From Leifsonia sp. ku-ls (GTDB lineage: Bacteria > Actinomycetota > Actinomycetes > Actinomycetales > Microbacteriaceae): a stretch of 64,000 nt of DNA. The stretch spans positions 35,762 through 99,761 of the forward strand of contig QKXI01000015.1 in assembly GCA_003367665.1 (NCBI GenBank), written 5' to 3'. Below the pieces are notes generated by a model. The model ran no database searches and was not told the origin of the DNA. It saw only the letters and a program-made list of their open reading frames with translations. The position numbers were made by a program, and so were the translations under genes. This document shows, one piece after another, positions 16,408 to 24,994 of the stretch; positions within the stretch are counted from its first letter, which is position 1, and each line of letters starts with the position of its first letter.

Positions 16408-16988
16408 ACCTCGGCTCCTACGAGGAGGGCGCCGGTGCGGGCGGGGACGAAAGCCCCGTCCGCATCGACGACCCGTCGTACCTGGTCGGCGTGCCGGACG
16501 AGTTCCAGCGGCTGTGGACCCCGCACCGGATGGTCTACATCCAGCAGGGCGACCCCGGCCACCACGACTGCCCGTTCTGCGTGGCGCCGAGCATGAGTGA
16601 CGAGGACGCGCTGATCGTCGCGCGCGGCACGACCGCGTACGCGCTGCTGAACCTGTTCCCGTACAACAGCGGCCACCTGTTGGTCTGCCCGTACCGTCAC
16701 ATCGCGACCTACGACGAGGCGACGCCGGAGGAGGTCGCCGAGATCGGCAGCCTGACCCAGACGGCGATGCGCGTCATCCGAGAGGTCTCGAAGAACGATG
16801 GCTTCAACATCGGGATGAACCAGGGCGCGGTCGCCGGCGCCGGCATCGCCTCCCACCTGCACCAGCACATCGTGCCGCGCTGGGCGCAGGACGCGAACTT
16901 CCTCCCCATCATCGCCAAGACCAAGGCGCTGCCCCAGCTTCTCGGCGAGGTCCGCGTCGCCCTCGCCAACGCCTGGCCCCGCCCCTGA
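16395..16988 (+). CDS. HIT-family hydrolase
   Basis: 197 residues. The histidine triad motif is [14 protein letters not shown] near residue 58 forms part of a likely zinc site with upstream histidines. This is the HIT branch related to AP4A phosphorylase/hydrolases in actinobacteria. It overlaps thrS by 13 bp, so the two are translated from one mRNA. Nucleotide substrate (ApnA-type) is by family. Confidence 0.88.
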   Translation: MARLNLGSYEEGAGAGGDESPVRIDDPSYLVGVPDEFQRLWTPHRMVYIQQGDPGHHDCPFCVAPSMSDEDALIVARGTTAYALLNLFPYNSGHLLVCPYRHIATYDEATPEEVAEIGSLTQTAMRVIREVSKNDGFNIGMNQGAVAGAGIASHLHQHIVPRWAQDANFLPIIAKTKALPQLLGEVRVALANAWPRP

Positions 16989-16996
16989 CCCCACCG

Positions 16997-17055
16997 TCGC
17001 TTCCTCGATTAATCCGGCGACACGCCGGGCGCGAGCGGATTAATCGAGGAAGCGA
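16997..17055. repeat. 20-bp perfect inverted repeat between convergent operons
   Basis: Left arm 16997-17016 and right arm 17036-17055 are exact reverse complements (core CCTCGATTAATCCG), with similarity continuing outward. The 19-bp loop has a nested CCGGCG-ACA-CGCCGG hairpin with the left arm's end (17014-17028). It sits between the ends of the HIT gene and pdxY. It could terminate both, but lacks a T-run; the AT-rich ATTAAT core is unusual here. Confidence 0.7.
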
Positions 17056-17071
17056 TGGCGGGGAAGCGGGG

Positions 17072-17923
17072 TCAGCGCACCTGGGTGACCTCGAACTGCT
17101 CGCGGGGGTGGGCGTAGGCGTCCTGGGACTCGACGAGCTGGAGCTCGCGTTCGCCGGAGGCGAGGGTGCGCTCGAGGAGGTCGAACACGCTCGAGACGGT
17201 CTTGCGCAGGGCGAGCGCGGCGTCACCGGTGCGGACGTAGTGCGCGGTGAACAGCGCGGCCGTCACGTCGCCGGAGCCGTTGGCCTTCAGCGGCAGGCGC
17301 GGGGTCTGCACGATCCAGGCGCCCCGGTCGTCGGCGGCGAGCATCTCGATGGTGTCCGCCGGGGCGTCCGGCCGCTCGACGCTCGTGACGAGCACCGTGC
17401 GCGGGCCCATCGCGCGGGCCGCGTCCACCGAGGCCAGGGTCGACTCCAGCGTGTCGGGCTCGGTCTCGGTGAGGAAGCCCAGCTCGAACTGGTTCGGCGT
17501 GATGATGTCGGCGACCGGCACCACGCGCTCGCGGAGCAGCACCGGGATGGCGGGGGCGACGAAGCAGCCCGACTTCGCGTTGCCCATCACCGGGTCACAG
17601 GCGTACACCGCGTTCGGGTTGGCCGCCTTGACCCGGGCGACGGCATCGATGATGACATCGCCGATCCCCTCGCCGCCCTGGTAGCCGGAGAGCACGGCGT
17701 CGATCTGTCCGAGAACGCCACGCTCCTCGATGCCGGTGATGACGTCGCGGACGTCGTCCGGCGAGATCAGCGGGCCGCGCCAGGCGCCGTAGCCGGTGTG
17801 GTTGGAGAAGTTGACCGTGTAGACCGGCAGCACCTCGACGCCGATGCGCTGCAGCGGGAACACGGCGGCCGAGTTGCCGACGTGACCGTAGGCGACCGCG
17901 GACTGGATCGAGAGGATCTTCAT
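17072..17923 (-). CDS. pdxY: Pyridoxal kinase
   Basis: 283-residue ribokinase-superfamily enzyme. It starts MKILSIQSAVAYGHVGNSAA, typical of pyridoxal kinases. The ATP/anion-hole motif is ANGSGDVTAALF with catalytic Asp, and the DPVMG motif is present. It phosphorylates salvaged pyridoxal to PLP. It lies 12 bp downstream of pdxR on the same strand, with pdxS-pdxT divergent, so salvage and de novo B6 synthesis are controlled from one region. Whether it acts as PdxY or PdxK type is not decided. Confidence 0.9.
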   Translation of the reverse strand: MKILSIQSAVAYGHVGNSAAVFPLQRIGVEVLPVYTVNFSNHTGYGAWRGPLISPDDVRDVITGIEERGVLGQIDAVLSGYQGGEGIGDVIIDAVARVKAANPNAVYACDPVMGNAKSGCFVAPAIPVLLRERVVPVADIITPNQFELGFLTETEPDTLESTLASVDAARAMGPRTVLVTSVERPDAPADTIEMLAADDRGAWIVQTPRLPLKANGSGDVTAALFTAHYVRTGDAALALRKTVSSVFDLLERTLASGERELQLVESQDAYAHPREQFEVTQVR

Positions 17924-17935
17924 TCTTCGATCCTC

Positions 17936-19252
17936 TCACCTCCCGAGCGCGGCCTCCGTCAGGTCGTCGAGCAGGCGTTCGGTCTCGTCCTCGTCCAGGT
18001 CGTGCACCGTCAGGCGCAGGTGCTGGGAGGGCGCGGGATGCTCGGCGAGCTGGAACTCGTCTCCCGTGCGGGCCAGCCACCCGCGGCGCATGAGCCGTTC
18101 GGCGACGACCCGCGCCCGGATCGGCAGCGGCACCCACAGGTTGAGCCCGTCGCCCGGCTCGGTGGGGAGCCCGCGCTCGGTGAGGCGCGCGGCGAAGTCG
18201 GCGTTCCGGTCGGCGTAGTGCCGGCCGGCCTCCTGCACCCGGGCGAGCACGTCGTCGTCGGTCAGCTGTGCGAGCACGAGCCGCTGCAGGATGTGGCTGA
18301 CCCAGGTCGTGCCTGGGCTCAGCCGGAACGCCAGCCGGTCCGCGGTCTCCGGGTCGGTCGCGGCGACGGCGAGGCACATGTCCGGTCCCAGCGACTTCGA
18401 CACCGAGCGGACCAGCGCGAACCGGCGGTGCTCCGGGCCGATGAGGGTCTCGTAGCCGCGCTGCGAGAGCATCGAGAAGTGGTCGTCCTCGATCACGAGC
18501 ACGTACGGGTGTGCGGCGAGCACCTCCCGGAGCGCGGCGGCGCGCGCGGGTGACAGGGAGGCGCCGGTCGGGTTCTGGGCCCGCGGCGTGCAGATCACGG
18601 CGCGTACGCCGGCGTCGAGCGCGGACCGCAGCCCGTCGACGGTCATGCCTTCGGCGTCCACCGGGACGGGGACCGCACGGTACCCGCCCAGCCGGACGGT
18701 GTGGATGGACGCCAGGAAGCACGGATCCTCGAGCGCCACCGCGTCGTCGCGGAGCAGGGCCTGCGCCAGCAGCCGCTCCACCGCGTCCACCGCCCCGTTG
18801 GTGACCGTGATGCGCACGTCGGCTACGGGCAGGTCGGGGCGCACCCAGGCGAGGGCGCGTTCCTCCAGCGCCGGGTCGACGACCGGTTCGCCGTAGAGCA
18901 CCGGCCGGCCGATCGCTCGGGCGAGCGCGGGGGAGAGGTCGGGGATGCGGCCCGGGTCGGGGTTGCCCGTGCCGATGTCGCGCAGCACGCTGTCGGGCGC
19001 GTAGCCCTCCTGCGCGACGGTCTCGCGGCCGGCGACGACCGTCCCGGCGCGGCCGCGCGCGACGACGACGCCCGCCTGCGCGAGCAGCCGGTACGCCGCG
19101 ACGGCGGTGTTGCGGTTCACCCCGAGTCGGACGGCGAGCTCGCGCACCGGGGGGAGCGCGTCGCCGGGACGCAGCGCGCCGCGCTCGTGCAGGGCGCGGA
19201 CGCTCGCGGCGATCTCCGACGCGGTCGTGCCCGCGATGCTCAGCTGGTCCAT
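17936..19252 (-). CDS. pdxR: MocR/PdxR-type transcriptional regulator
   Basis: 438 residues: an N-terminal GntR winged helix (LPPVRELAVRLGVNRNTAVAAYRLL, about residues 38-62) fused to a fold-type I aminotransferase domain. The PLP lysine is in SVSKSLGP, so it can sense PLP. In other bacteria PdxR activates pdxST when PLP is low. Its position divergent from pdxS and before pdxY fits. ATG 19252 is chosen because TAGACT ends 7 bp before it (leaderless layout); much longer in-frame starts overlap pdxS. Confidence 0.88.
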   Translation of the reverse strand: MDQLSIAGTTASEIAASVRALHERGALRPGDALPPVRELAVRLGVNRNTAVAAYRLLAQAGVVVARGRAGTVVAGRETVAQEGYAPDSVLRDIGTGNPDPGRIPDLSPALARAIGRPVLYGEPVVDPALEERALAWVRPDLPVADVRITVTNGAVDAVERLLAQALLRDDAVALEDPCFLASIHTVRLGGYRAVPVPVDAEGMTVDGLRSALDAGVRAVICTPRAQNPTGASLSPARAAALREVLAAHPYVLVIEDDHFSMLSQRGYETLIGPEHRRFALVRSVSKSLGPDMCLAVAATDPETADRLAFRLSPGTTWVSHILQRLVLAQLTDDDVLARVQEAGRHYADRNADFAARLTERGLPTEPGDGLNLWVPLPIRARVVAERLMRRGWLARTGDEFQLAEHPAPSQHLRLTVHDLDEDETERLLDDLTEAALGR

Positions 19253-19259
19253 CGGGTCG

Positions 19260-19265
19260 AGTCTA
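19260..19265 (-). promoter_or_regulatory. -10 element of pdxR, leaderless layout
   Basis: TAGACT on the minus strand, then 7 bp, then ATG of pdxR. Confidence 0.5.
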
Positions 19266-19305
19266 CCGAGGCGGGCGAGGGATGCTATCGTTCGGCATAG
19301 GCCAA

Positions 19306-19318
19306 AACAATCTTTGTT
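19306..19318. promoter_or_regulatory. Inverted repeat in the pdxR-pdxS intergenic region
   Basis: AACAA-TCT-TTGTT, AT-rich, 18 bp before the pdxS ATG and within the 84-bp divergent region. A candidate PdxR contact site, or an element in the pdxS leader. Confidence 0.35.
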
Positions 19319-19336
19319 CCGCACGAGAGGGCGACG

Positions 19337-20239
19337 ATGACAGACAACGACAACGGCACGTTCACCGGATCGAGCCGCGTGAAGCGCGGGCTCGCCGAGA
19401 TGCTGAAGGGCGGCGTCATCATGGACGTCGTCACGCCCGAGCAGGCCCGCATCGCCGAGGACGCGGGCGCGGTCGCGGTGATGGCGCTGGAGCGCGTCCC
19501 CGCCGACATCCGCGCGCAGGGCGGCGTCGCCCGGATGAGCGACCCCGACCTGATCGAGGCCATCATCGCCGAGGTGTCGATCCCGGTCATGGCGAAGGCC
19601 CGCATCGGCCACTTCGTCGAGGCGCAGGTGCTCGAGGCGCTCGACGTCGACTACATCGACGAGTCGGAGGTGCTCTCGCCCGCCGACTACGTCAACCACA
19701 TCGACAAGTGGAAGTTCACCGTCCCCTTCGTCTGCGGTGCGACCAACCTGGGCGAGGCGCTGCGCCGCATCAACGAGGGCGCCGCCATGATCCGCTCGAA
19801 GGGCGAGGCCGGCACCGGCGACGTGTCGGAGGCGACGAAGCACATTCGCAAGATCACCTCCGAGATCAACGCGCTGACCTCGATGAGCAAGGACGAGCTG
19901 TACGTCGCCGCCAAGGAGCTGCAGGCGCCGTACGAGCTGGTCGCCGAGATCGCCGAGACGGGCAAGCTCCCGGTCGTGCTGTTCACCGCGGGCGGCGTCG
20001 CCACCCCGGCTGACGCGGCCATGATGATGCAGCTGGGCGCGGACGGCGTGTTCGTGGGCTCCGGCATCTTCAAGTCGGGCAACCCGGAGCAGCGCGCCGC
20101 GGCGATCGTCAAGGCGACCACCTTCTACGATGACCCGTCGGTCATCGCGGAGGTCTCCCGCGGCCTCGGTGAGGCGATGGTCGGCATCAACGTGGCCGAC
20201 CTCCCGGCCCCGCACCGCCTGGCCGAGCGTGGCTGGTAA
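19337..20239 (+). CDS. pdxS: PLP synthase, synthase subunit PdxS
   Basis: 300-residue (beta/alpha)8 enzyme of the DXP-independent B6 pathway. It condenses ribose 5-phosphate, glyceraldehyde 3-phosphate and ammonia to PLP. Characteristic segments: [34 protein letters not shown] (catalytic Lys), [12 protein letters not shown] and [20 protein letters not shown] before the ATG. The amidotransferase partner pdxT starts within its last codons. Confidence 0.97.
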   Translation: MTDNDNGTFTGSSRVKRGLAEMLKGGVIMDVVTPEQARIAEDAGAVAVMALERVPADIRAQGGVARMSDPDLIEAIIAEVSIPVMAKARIGHFVEAQVLEALDVDYIDESEVLSPADYVNHIDKWKFTVPFVCGATNLGEALRRINEGAAMIRSKGEAGTGDVSEATKHIRKITSEINALTSMSKDELYVAAKELQAPYELVAEIAETGKLPVVLFTAGGVATPADAAMMMQLGADGVFVGSGIFKSGNPEQRAAAIVKATTFYDDPSVIAEVSRGLGEAMVGINVADLPAPHRLAERGW

Positions 20240-20840
20240 CGCTCCGCGCGTCGGCGTCCTCGCCCTGCAGGGCGACTTCCGCGAGCACCTCGCGGTGCTC
20301 CGCGGGCTGGGCGCCGACGCCGTCCCGGTGCGGCGTCCGGCCGAGCTGGACGCGGTGGAGGGCCTCGTCATCCCCGGCGGCGAGTCAAGTGTGATGGACA
20401 AGCTGTCGCGCGCCTTCGGGCTCGCCCAGCCGCTGCGCGCCGCGATCGCCGGCGGCCTGCCGGTCTACGGCACCTGCGCCGGGCTGATCATGCTCGCCGA
20501 CCGCGTGCTCGACGGGATCGCCGGCCAGCAGAGCCTGGGTGGCCTGGACGTCTCGGTGCGCCGAAACGCGTTCGGCTCGCAGGTGGACTCGTTCGAGACC
20601 GACCTCCGCATCTCGGCCGTGGGGGAGGAGCCGATGCACGCCGTGTTCATCCGCGCCCCCATCGTGGAGGAGGTCGGTCCCGCCGCGACCCCGCTCGCCC
20701 GGGTCGACGACGGCCGCGTGGTGGCGGTCGAGCAGGGGAACCTGCTCGGCACGTCCTTCCACCCCGAGATCACGGGGGACACACGGTTCCACGAGTACTT
20801 CCTGACCAAGGTGCGCGACGCCGTCGCGAGGGCGGCGTGA
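20229..20840 (+). CDS. pdxT: PLP synthase, glutaminase subunit PdxT
   Basis: 203-residue class I glutamine amidotransferase. Starts [10 protein letters not shown]; oxyanion motif PGGESS; nucleophile Cys in YGTCAGLI; catalytic His-Glu in FHPEIT. It supplies ammonia to PdxS. GTG 20229 lies inside the pdxS 3' end (11-bp overlap), ensuring equal production of the two subunits. Confidence 0.96.
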   Translation: MAGNAPRVGVLALQGDFREHLAVLRGLGADAVPVRRPAELDAVEGLVIPGGESSVMDKLSRAFGLAQPLRAAIAGGLPVYGTCAGLIMLADRVLDGIAGQQSLGGLDVSVRRNAFGSQVDSFETDLRISAVGEEPMHAVFIRAPIVEEVGPAATPLARVDDGRVVAVEQGNLLGTSFHPEITGDTRFHEYFLTKVRDAVARAA

Positions 20841-21361
20841 AGCTGATCGTGCTGCGCGGCGCCTCGGGTGCCGGCAAGTCCACGGTGGCGCGGGCGTTGC
20901 GCGCCCGGCTCGGGTCGGGCATCGCCCTGGTCGAACAGGACTACGTCGGCCGCGTCGTGCTCGGCCGCTCGCTGACCGACGACGGCACGAACGCGTCACT
21001 GCTGGACGCCCTCGTGCGCGCCGCTCTGCCGGTTGCTCCGGCGGTGCTGCTCGAGGGCATCCTGAGCACGGAACACTACGGGGATGTGCTGCTCGGCCTG
21101 CGCGCCACGCCCGGTCTGGAATCGTGGTTCTACCGCTTCGACGTTCCGTTCGAGGTCACGGTCGAGCGTCACGCGCGCCGGGGCAAGGCCGGGTCGTTCG
21201 GCGAGACGGAGCTGCGCCGGTGGTGGCGGGCCGCCGATCCGCTGGTCGACGCCGACGGGCGGGTGCTCGACCGCTCGATCACCGCGGCGGAGACGGTCGA
21301 GGCGGTCGTCGAGCGCATCATCGCCGATACCGGCCTCACCGCCGGCACGGATCCGCTCTAG
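20837..21361 (+). CDS. P-loop kinase-like protein
   Basis: 174 residues. Walker A is GASGAGKST at residues 8-16, so a small nucleoside- or metabolite-kinase fold is likely. The middle contains VLLEGIL and a basic lid-like region (ERHARRGKAG). The substrate is unknown; similar proteins are annotated as uridine kinase-like or AAA-type kinases. GTGA overlap with pdxT suggests co-expression with B6 synthesis, so a role with a B6-related or phosphorylated metabolite is conceivable but unproven. Confidence 0.65.
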   Translation: MKLIVLRGASGAGKSTVARALRARLGSGIALVEQDYVGRVVLGRSLTDDGTNASLLDALVRAALPVAPAVLLEGILSTEHYGDVLLGLRATPGLESWFYRFDVPFEVTVERHARRGKAGSFGETELRRWWRAADPLVDADGRVLDRSITAAETVEAVVERIIADTGLTAGTDPL

Positions 21362-21397
21362 CGAGCGTCGCGACGGGTCGGCGGGGGCGGGCTCGCG

Positions 21398-21403
21398 TAC
21401 AAT
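21398..21403 (+). promoter_or_regulatory. -10 element of the yebC-ruvCAB unit
   Basis: TACAAT (5/6 to consensus) 35 bp before the yebC start. A GGGAG ribosome site lies in the leader. No clear -35. Confidence 0.5.
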
Positions 21404-21438
21404 AGACGAGTTTTCAGACGTACGACGAGGGAGCACCA

Positions 21439-22200
21439 GTGTCCGGGCATTCCAAGTGGGCAACGACCAAGCACAAGAAGGCGGTGATCGACGCCCGCCG
21501 CGCGAAGTCCTTCGCCAAGCTCATCAAGAACATCGAGGTGGCGGCGAAGATCGGCGGCGCCGACCTGTCCGGCAACCCGACGCTCGTCGACGCGGTGCAG
21601 AAGGCAAAGAAGACCTCTGTCCCGAACGACAACATCGACCGCGCCATCAAGCGCGGCGCCGGCCTCACCGGTGAGTCCATCGACTACACGACGATCATGT
21701 ACGAGGGCTACGGCCCCGGCGGCGTCGCCCTCCTGATCGAGTGCCTCACCGAGAACAAGAACCGCGCCGCCGCCGAGGTGCGCACCGCGATGACCCGCAA
21801 CGGCGGCACCATGGCCGACCCGGGCAGCGTCGCGTACAACTTCCATCGAAAGGGCGTCATCGTCGTCCCGCACGCCGACGGCGTCGACGAGGACGCGGTG
21901 CTCGCCGCCGTGCTCGACGCGGGCGCCGAGGAGGTCACCGACCGTGGCGAGAGCTTCGAGGTCCTGACCGAGGCGTCCGACCTGGTCGCGGCCCGCACCG
22001 CGCTGCAGGAGGCCGGCATCGACTACGACTCGGCCGACGCCGAGTTCGTCGCCACCGTCAACGTGGAGGCCGACGCCGAGGTCGCCCGCAAGGTGTTCCG
22101 CCTGATCGACGCGCTCGAGGACTCCGACGACGTGCAGAACGTCTACACCAACCTCGACATCAGCCCCGAGGTGCAGGCGCAGCTCGACGACGAAGAGTAG
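21439..22200 (+). CDS. yebC: YebC/PmpR-family protein
   Basis: 253 residues, full length. Begins [20 protein letters not shown], the family signature, and contains [17 protein letters not shown]. YebC-type proteins bind DNA or, in some bacteria, aid translation of proline-rich stretches; which applies here cannot be told. It is encoded immediately before ruvC as in many bacteria. GTG start with GAGGGAG upstream. Confidence 0.93.
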   Translation: MSGHSKWATTKHKKAVIDARRAKSFAKLIKNIEVAAKIGGADLSGNPTLVDAVQKAKKTSVPNDNIDRAIKRGAGLTGESIDYTTIMYEGYGPGGVALLIECLTENKNRAAAEVRTAMTRNGGTMADPGSVAYNFHRKGVIVVPHADGVDEDAVLAAVLDAGAEEVTDRGESFEVLTEASDLVAARTALQEAGIDYDSADAEFVATVNVEADAEVARKVFRLIDALEDSDDVQNVYTNLDISPEVQAQLDDEE

Positions 22201-22209
22201 GCGACGGCC

Positions 22210-22806
22210 GTGACGATCCGGGTGCTCGGCATCGACCCGGGTCTGACGCGCTGCGGCGTCGGCATCGTGGACGTGCGTCCCGACCGCCGCGCGGCGCTGG
22301 TCGCCGTCACGGTCATCCGGACTCCGGCCGACATGCCGCTGGAGGAGCGCCTGCTGACGGTCGGCACCGGCATCGAGGCCCTGCTCGACGAGCACGGACC
22401 GGCGGTCGTGGCGATCGAGCGCGTCTTCGCGCAGCACAACCTCCGCACGGTCATGGGCACCGCACAGGTGAGCGGCGTCGCGCTGCACTCCGCGGCCAAG
22501 CGCGGGCTCCCGGTCGCGCTGCACACGCCGAGCGAGGTCAAGGCGGCGATCACGGGATACGGCTCCGCCGACAAGAAGCAGGTGCAGGCGATGGTGGCGC
22601 GCATCCTGGGACTCGACGAGGCGCCGAAGCCCGCGGACGCGGCCGACGCCCTCGCCATCGCGATCTGCCACGCCTGGCGCGGCGGTCCCGTTGCGCCGGG
22701 AACCGGGGGAGCGACGAGCACGGCGCTGACGCCCGCGCAGGCCGCGTGGCGCGCCGCGGAGCGCTCCAGCCGGACGTCGGCGGCTCCCCGTAGGCTGGCC
22801 AGGTGA
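22210..22806 (+). CDS. ruvC: Holliday junction resolvase RuvC
   Basis: 198 residues, slightly long because of a tail of about 30 disordered residues after AICHAWRGG. The catalytic acids are recognisable: D in [12 protein letters not shown] in [12 protein letters not shown], and the C-terminal DAADALAIA pair. Dimeric endonuclease that cuts Holliday junctions moved by RuvAB. Overlaps ruvA by 4 bp. Confidence 0.96.
   Translation: MTIRVLGIDPGLTRCGVGIVDVRPDRRAALVAVTVIRTPADMPLEERLLTVGTGIEALLDEHGPAVVAIERVFAQHNLRTVMGTAQVSGVALHSAAKRGLPVALHTPSEVKAAITGYGSADKKQVQAMVARILGLDEAPKPADAADALAIAICHAWRGGPVAPGTGGATSTALTPAQAAWRAAERSSRTSAAPRRLAR
22791..22796 (+). promoter_or_regulatory. Internal -10 element for ruvAB, leaderless layout
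   Basis: TAGGCT, 6 bp, then the GTG of ruvA, all inside the ruvC 3' end. Suggests ruvAB can be transcribed without yebC-ruvC. Confidence 0.4.
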
Positions 22807-23423
22807 TCTCCTCCCTCCGCGGCACCGTGCTCTCGGCCGTCGGCGGCACCGCCGTCGTCGAGGTCGGCGGCGTCGGCTTCGCCGTCCAGCTGACCCCCGA
22901 CCACGTGCTGTCCCTGCGCGTGGGTGAGGAGGCCTTCATTTACACGTCGCTGATCGTCCGGGAGGACGCGCTGCAGCTGTTCGGGTTCGCCGACCGCGAG
23001 CAGTTGGAGGTGTTCGAGCTGCTGAACGGCGTCTCCGGCGTCGGCCCGAAGTCGGCGATCGGCGTGCTGTCCGTGCTCTCGCCGGACGACATCGCCGCCG
23101 CCGTGGCGGCCGACGACGACGCCCCGTTCCGCAAGGTGTCCGGAATCGGGCCGAAGACGGCCAAGCTCATCGTCGTCTCGCTGACCGGAAAGCTGACCGC
23201 TTCCCGCCCTCCCGCGCGGGTGGCGAAGACGGCGGGCGCGCCGTCGTCGGTCGCCGACAGCGTGCTGGTCGCGCTGGTCGGCCTCGGCTGGCCCGAGAAA
23301 GTGGCGTCGGAGGCGGTCGCCGAGGTCGTGGCCGACACCGACGAGAAGCAGCGCGACAGCGTCCAGACCCTGCTCCGGCTCACGCTCGCCCGGCTCGGCC
23401 CCGCACAGCAGGCGGCGCGATGA
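22803..23423 (+). CDS. ruvA: Holliday junction helicase subunit RuvA
   Basis: 206 residues. An OB-fold N-terminus ([20 protein letters not shown]) is followed by two helix-hairpin-helix motifs ([16 protein letters not shown] and [13 protein letters not shown]) and a C-terminal domain that regulates RuvB. The tetramer binds the four-way junction. GTGA overlap with ruvC, ATGA overlap with ruvB. Confidence 0.96.
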   Translation: MISSLRGTVLSAVGGTAVVEVGGVGFAVQLTPDHVLSLRVGEEAFIYTSLIVREDALQLFGFADREQLEVFELLNGVSGVGPKSAIGVLSVLSPDDIAAAVAADDDAPFRKVSGIGPKTAKLIVVSLTGKLTASRPPARVAKTAGAPSSVADSVLVALVGLGWPEKVASEAVAEVVADTDEKQRDSVQTLLRLTLARLGPAQQAAR

Positions 23424-24457
23424 GCGACGACCTGACCACGCCCGAGCTGGAGTCCGAGTCCGAGCTCGCCTTCGAGGGCGCGCTCCGGCCGCGCAGCCTG
23501 GCCGAGTTCGTCGGCCAGGCGAAGGTGCGCGGCCAATTGCAGCTGCTGCTGACGGCGGCGCGCATGCAGGAGCGCACGGCCGACCACATCCTGCTCGCCG
23601 GCCCGCCCGGGCTGGGCAAGACCACGCTCGCCATGATCGTCGCGCACGAGAGCGGGCGGCCGCTCCGCCTCTCCAGCGGGCCCGCCATCCAGCACGCCGG
23701 CGACCTCGCGGCGCTGCTGTCGTCGCTCACCCCCGGCGAGGTGCTCTTCATCGACGAGATCCACCGCATGGCGCGGTCGGCGGAAGAGATGCTCTACCTC
23801 GCCATGGAAGACTTCCGGATCGACATCATGGTCGGGAAGGGCGCAGGGGCGACGTCCATCCCGCTCGACCTCGCGCCGTTCACGCTGGTCGGCGCGACCA
23901 CGCGGTCCGGGCTCCTGCCCAACCCGCTGCGCGACCGCTTCGGCTTCACCGCGCATCTGGAGTTCTACGACGAGTCCGAGCTGACGCAGGTGCTGACGCG
24001 GGCGGCGACCATGCTGGAGTTCGACATCGACCGGGAGGCGTTGGCCGAGATCGCCGGACGCTGCCGGGGCACTCCGCGCATCGCCAACCGGCTGCTGCGC
24101 CGGGTGCGCGACTACGCGCTGGTGCACGGCGGACGCGCCGACGTCGCCGCCGTGCGCGCGGCGCTCGAGCTCTACGACGTCGACCCGCTGGGGCTCGACC
24201 GGCTCGACCGCGCGGTGCTGCACGCCATCCTCGAGCGCTTCGAGGGCGGCCCGGTCGGACTCAACACGCTCGCCGTCTCGGTGGGCGAGGAGGCGGAGAC
24301 GATCGAGTCGGTCGTCGAGCCCTTCCTGGTGCGCATCGGACTGCTCTCGCGCACCCCGCGCGGGCGCGTCGCGACGCCCGCGGCCTGGCGGCACCTGGGA
24401 ATCCCCAGCCGCCCGCGGGAAGGCTCACAGCCTCCGACGCTGATAGATGACATATAA
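23420..24457 (+). CDS. ruvB: Holliday junction branch-migration ATPase RuvB
   Basis: 345-residue AAA+ motor. Walker A is [10 protein letters not shown], Walker B is LFIDEIHR, sensor 1 [11 protein letters not shown], and the arginine-finger region is [10 protein letters not shown] preceded by LRDRFG. The C-terminal winged helix contains [15 protein letters not shown]. It drives branch migration with RuvA. The last codons contain the TATAAT box of the yajC unit. Confidence 0.97.
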   Translation: MSDDLTTPELESESELAFEGALRPRSLAEFVGQAKVRGQLQLLLTAARMQERTADHILLAGPPGLGKTTLAMIVAHESGRPLRLSSGPAIQHAGDLAALLSSLTPGEVLFIDEIHRMARSAEEMLYLAMEDFRIDIMVGKGAGATSIPLDLAPFTLVGATTRSGLLPNPLRDRFGFTAHLEFYDESELTQVLTRAATMLEFDIDREALAEIAGRCRGTPRIANRLLRRVRDYALVHGGRADVAAVRAALELYDVDPLGLDRLDRAVLHAILERFEGGPVGLNTLAVSVGEEAETIESVVEPFLVRIGLLSRTPRGRVATPAAWRHLGIPSRPREGSQPPTLIDDI

Positions 24458-24458
24458 T
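24453..24458 (+). promoter_or_regulatory. -10 element (TATAAT) of yajC-secDF
   Basis: Exact consensus TATAAT overlapping the ruvB stop codon, about 58 bp before yajC. A short hairpin TGGCCG-TT-CGGCCA (24465-24478) lies in the leader. No recognisable -35. Confidence 0.5.
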
Positions 24459-24515
24459 CCAAGCTGGCCGTTCGGCCAACCCCCTTGCCCCCAATGAAAG
24501 GCTCGGCAACTCCCC

Positions 24516-24932
24516 ATGGTCTTTGACCCGTTGACCATCGTGATGATCGTCATCCTGGCGGCTCTCGTCTTCTTCATGTTCCGCAACAGCCGCAAGCGGC
24601 GCAAGGAGCAGGAGGAGACCCGCTCGAAGATGGTGCCCGGCGCCGAGGTGATGACCAACTTCGGCCTCTACGGCACGCTGATCTCCGTCAACGAGGAGGA
24701 CAACACCGCCGTCATCGAGACCAGCCCCGGCCACGAGGTGAAGGTGCACCGCCAGGTGCTCGCCCGCGTCGTCGAGCCGACCGCGACCGAGACCGCCGGC
24801 GACGACGCCGCGCCGGCCGCCGCCGAGCTCAACGAGGACCACGCCATCCCGGCCGAGGGCACCACGGAGCCGGAGTACGGCGAGCGTCTCGACGACGGCT
24901 CGAAGAAGCCCGGCTCGAAGAGCGACGACTGA
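24516..24932 (+). CDS. yajC: Preprotein translocase accessory subunit YajC
   Basis: 138 residues. A single N-terminal TM helix (about 5-22) is followed by the YajC signature RNSRKRRKEQEETRSKM and PGAEVMTNFGLYGTL. The C-terminal 40 residues are acidic/disordered and longer than in proteobacterial YajC. It associates with SecDF at the translocon, encoded directly downstream. Confidence 0.92.
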   Translation: MVFDPLTIVMIVILAALVFFMFRNSRKRRKEQEETRSKMVPGAEVMTNFGLYGTLISVNEEDNTAVIETSPGHEVKVHRQVLARVVEPTATETAGDDAAPAAAELNEDHAIPAEGTTEPEYGERLDDGSKKPGSKSDD

Positions 24933-24994
24933 CCGATTCCCTGTGCTCGCGCGCCGGCATGGCGCGGGAGTGCTCGTAGAAAGCTGAGTTCCTG

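Noticed and set aside
24933-24994. GC-rich hairpin between yajC and secD as terminator
   Set aside because: No T-run and the genes are a conserved functional unit; more likely an incidental or mild attenuating structure.
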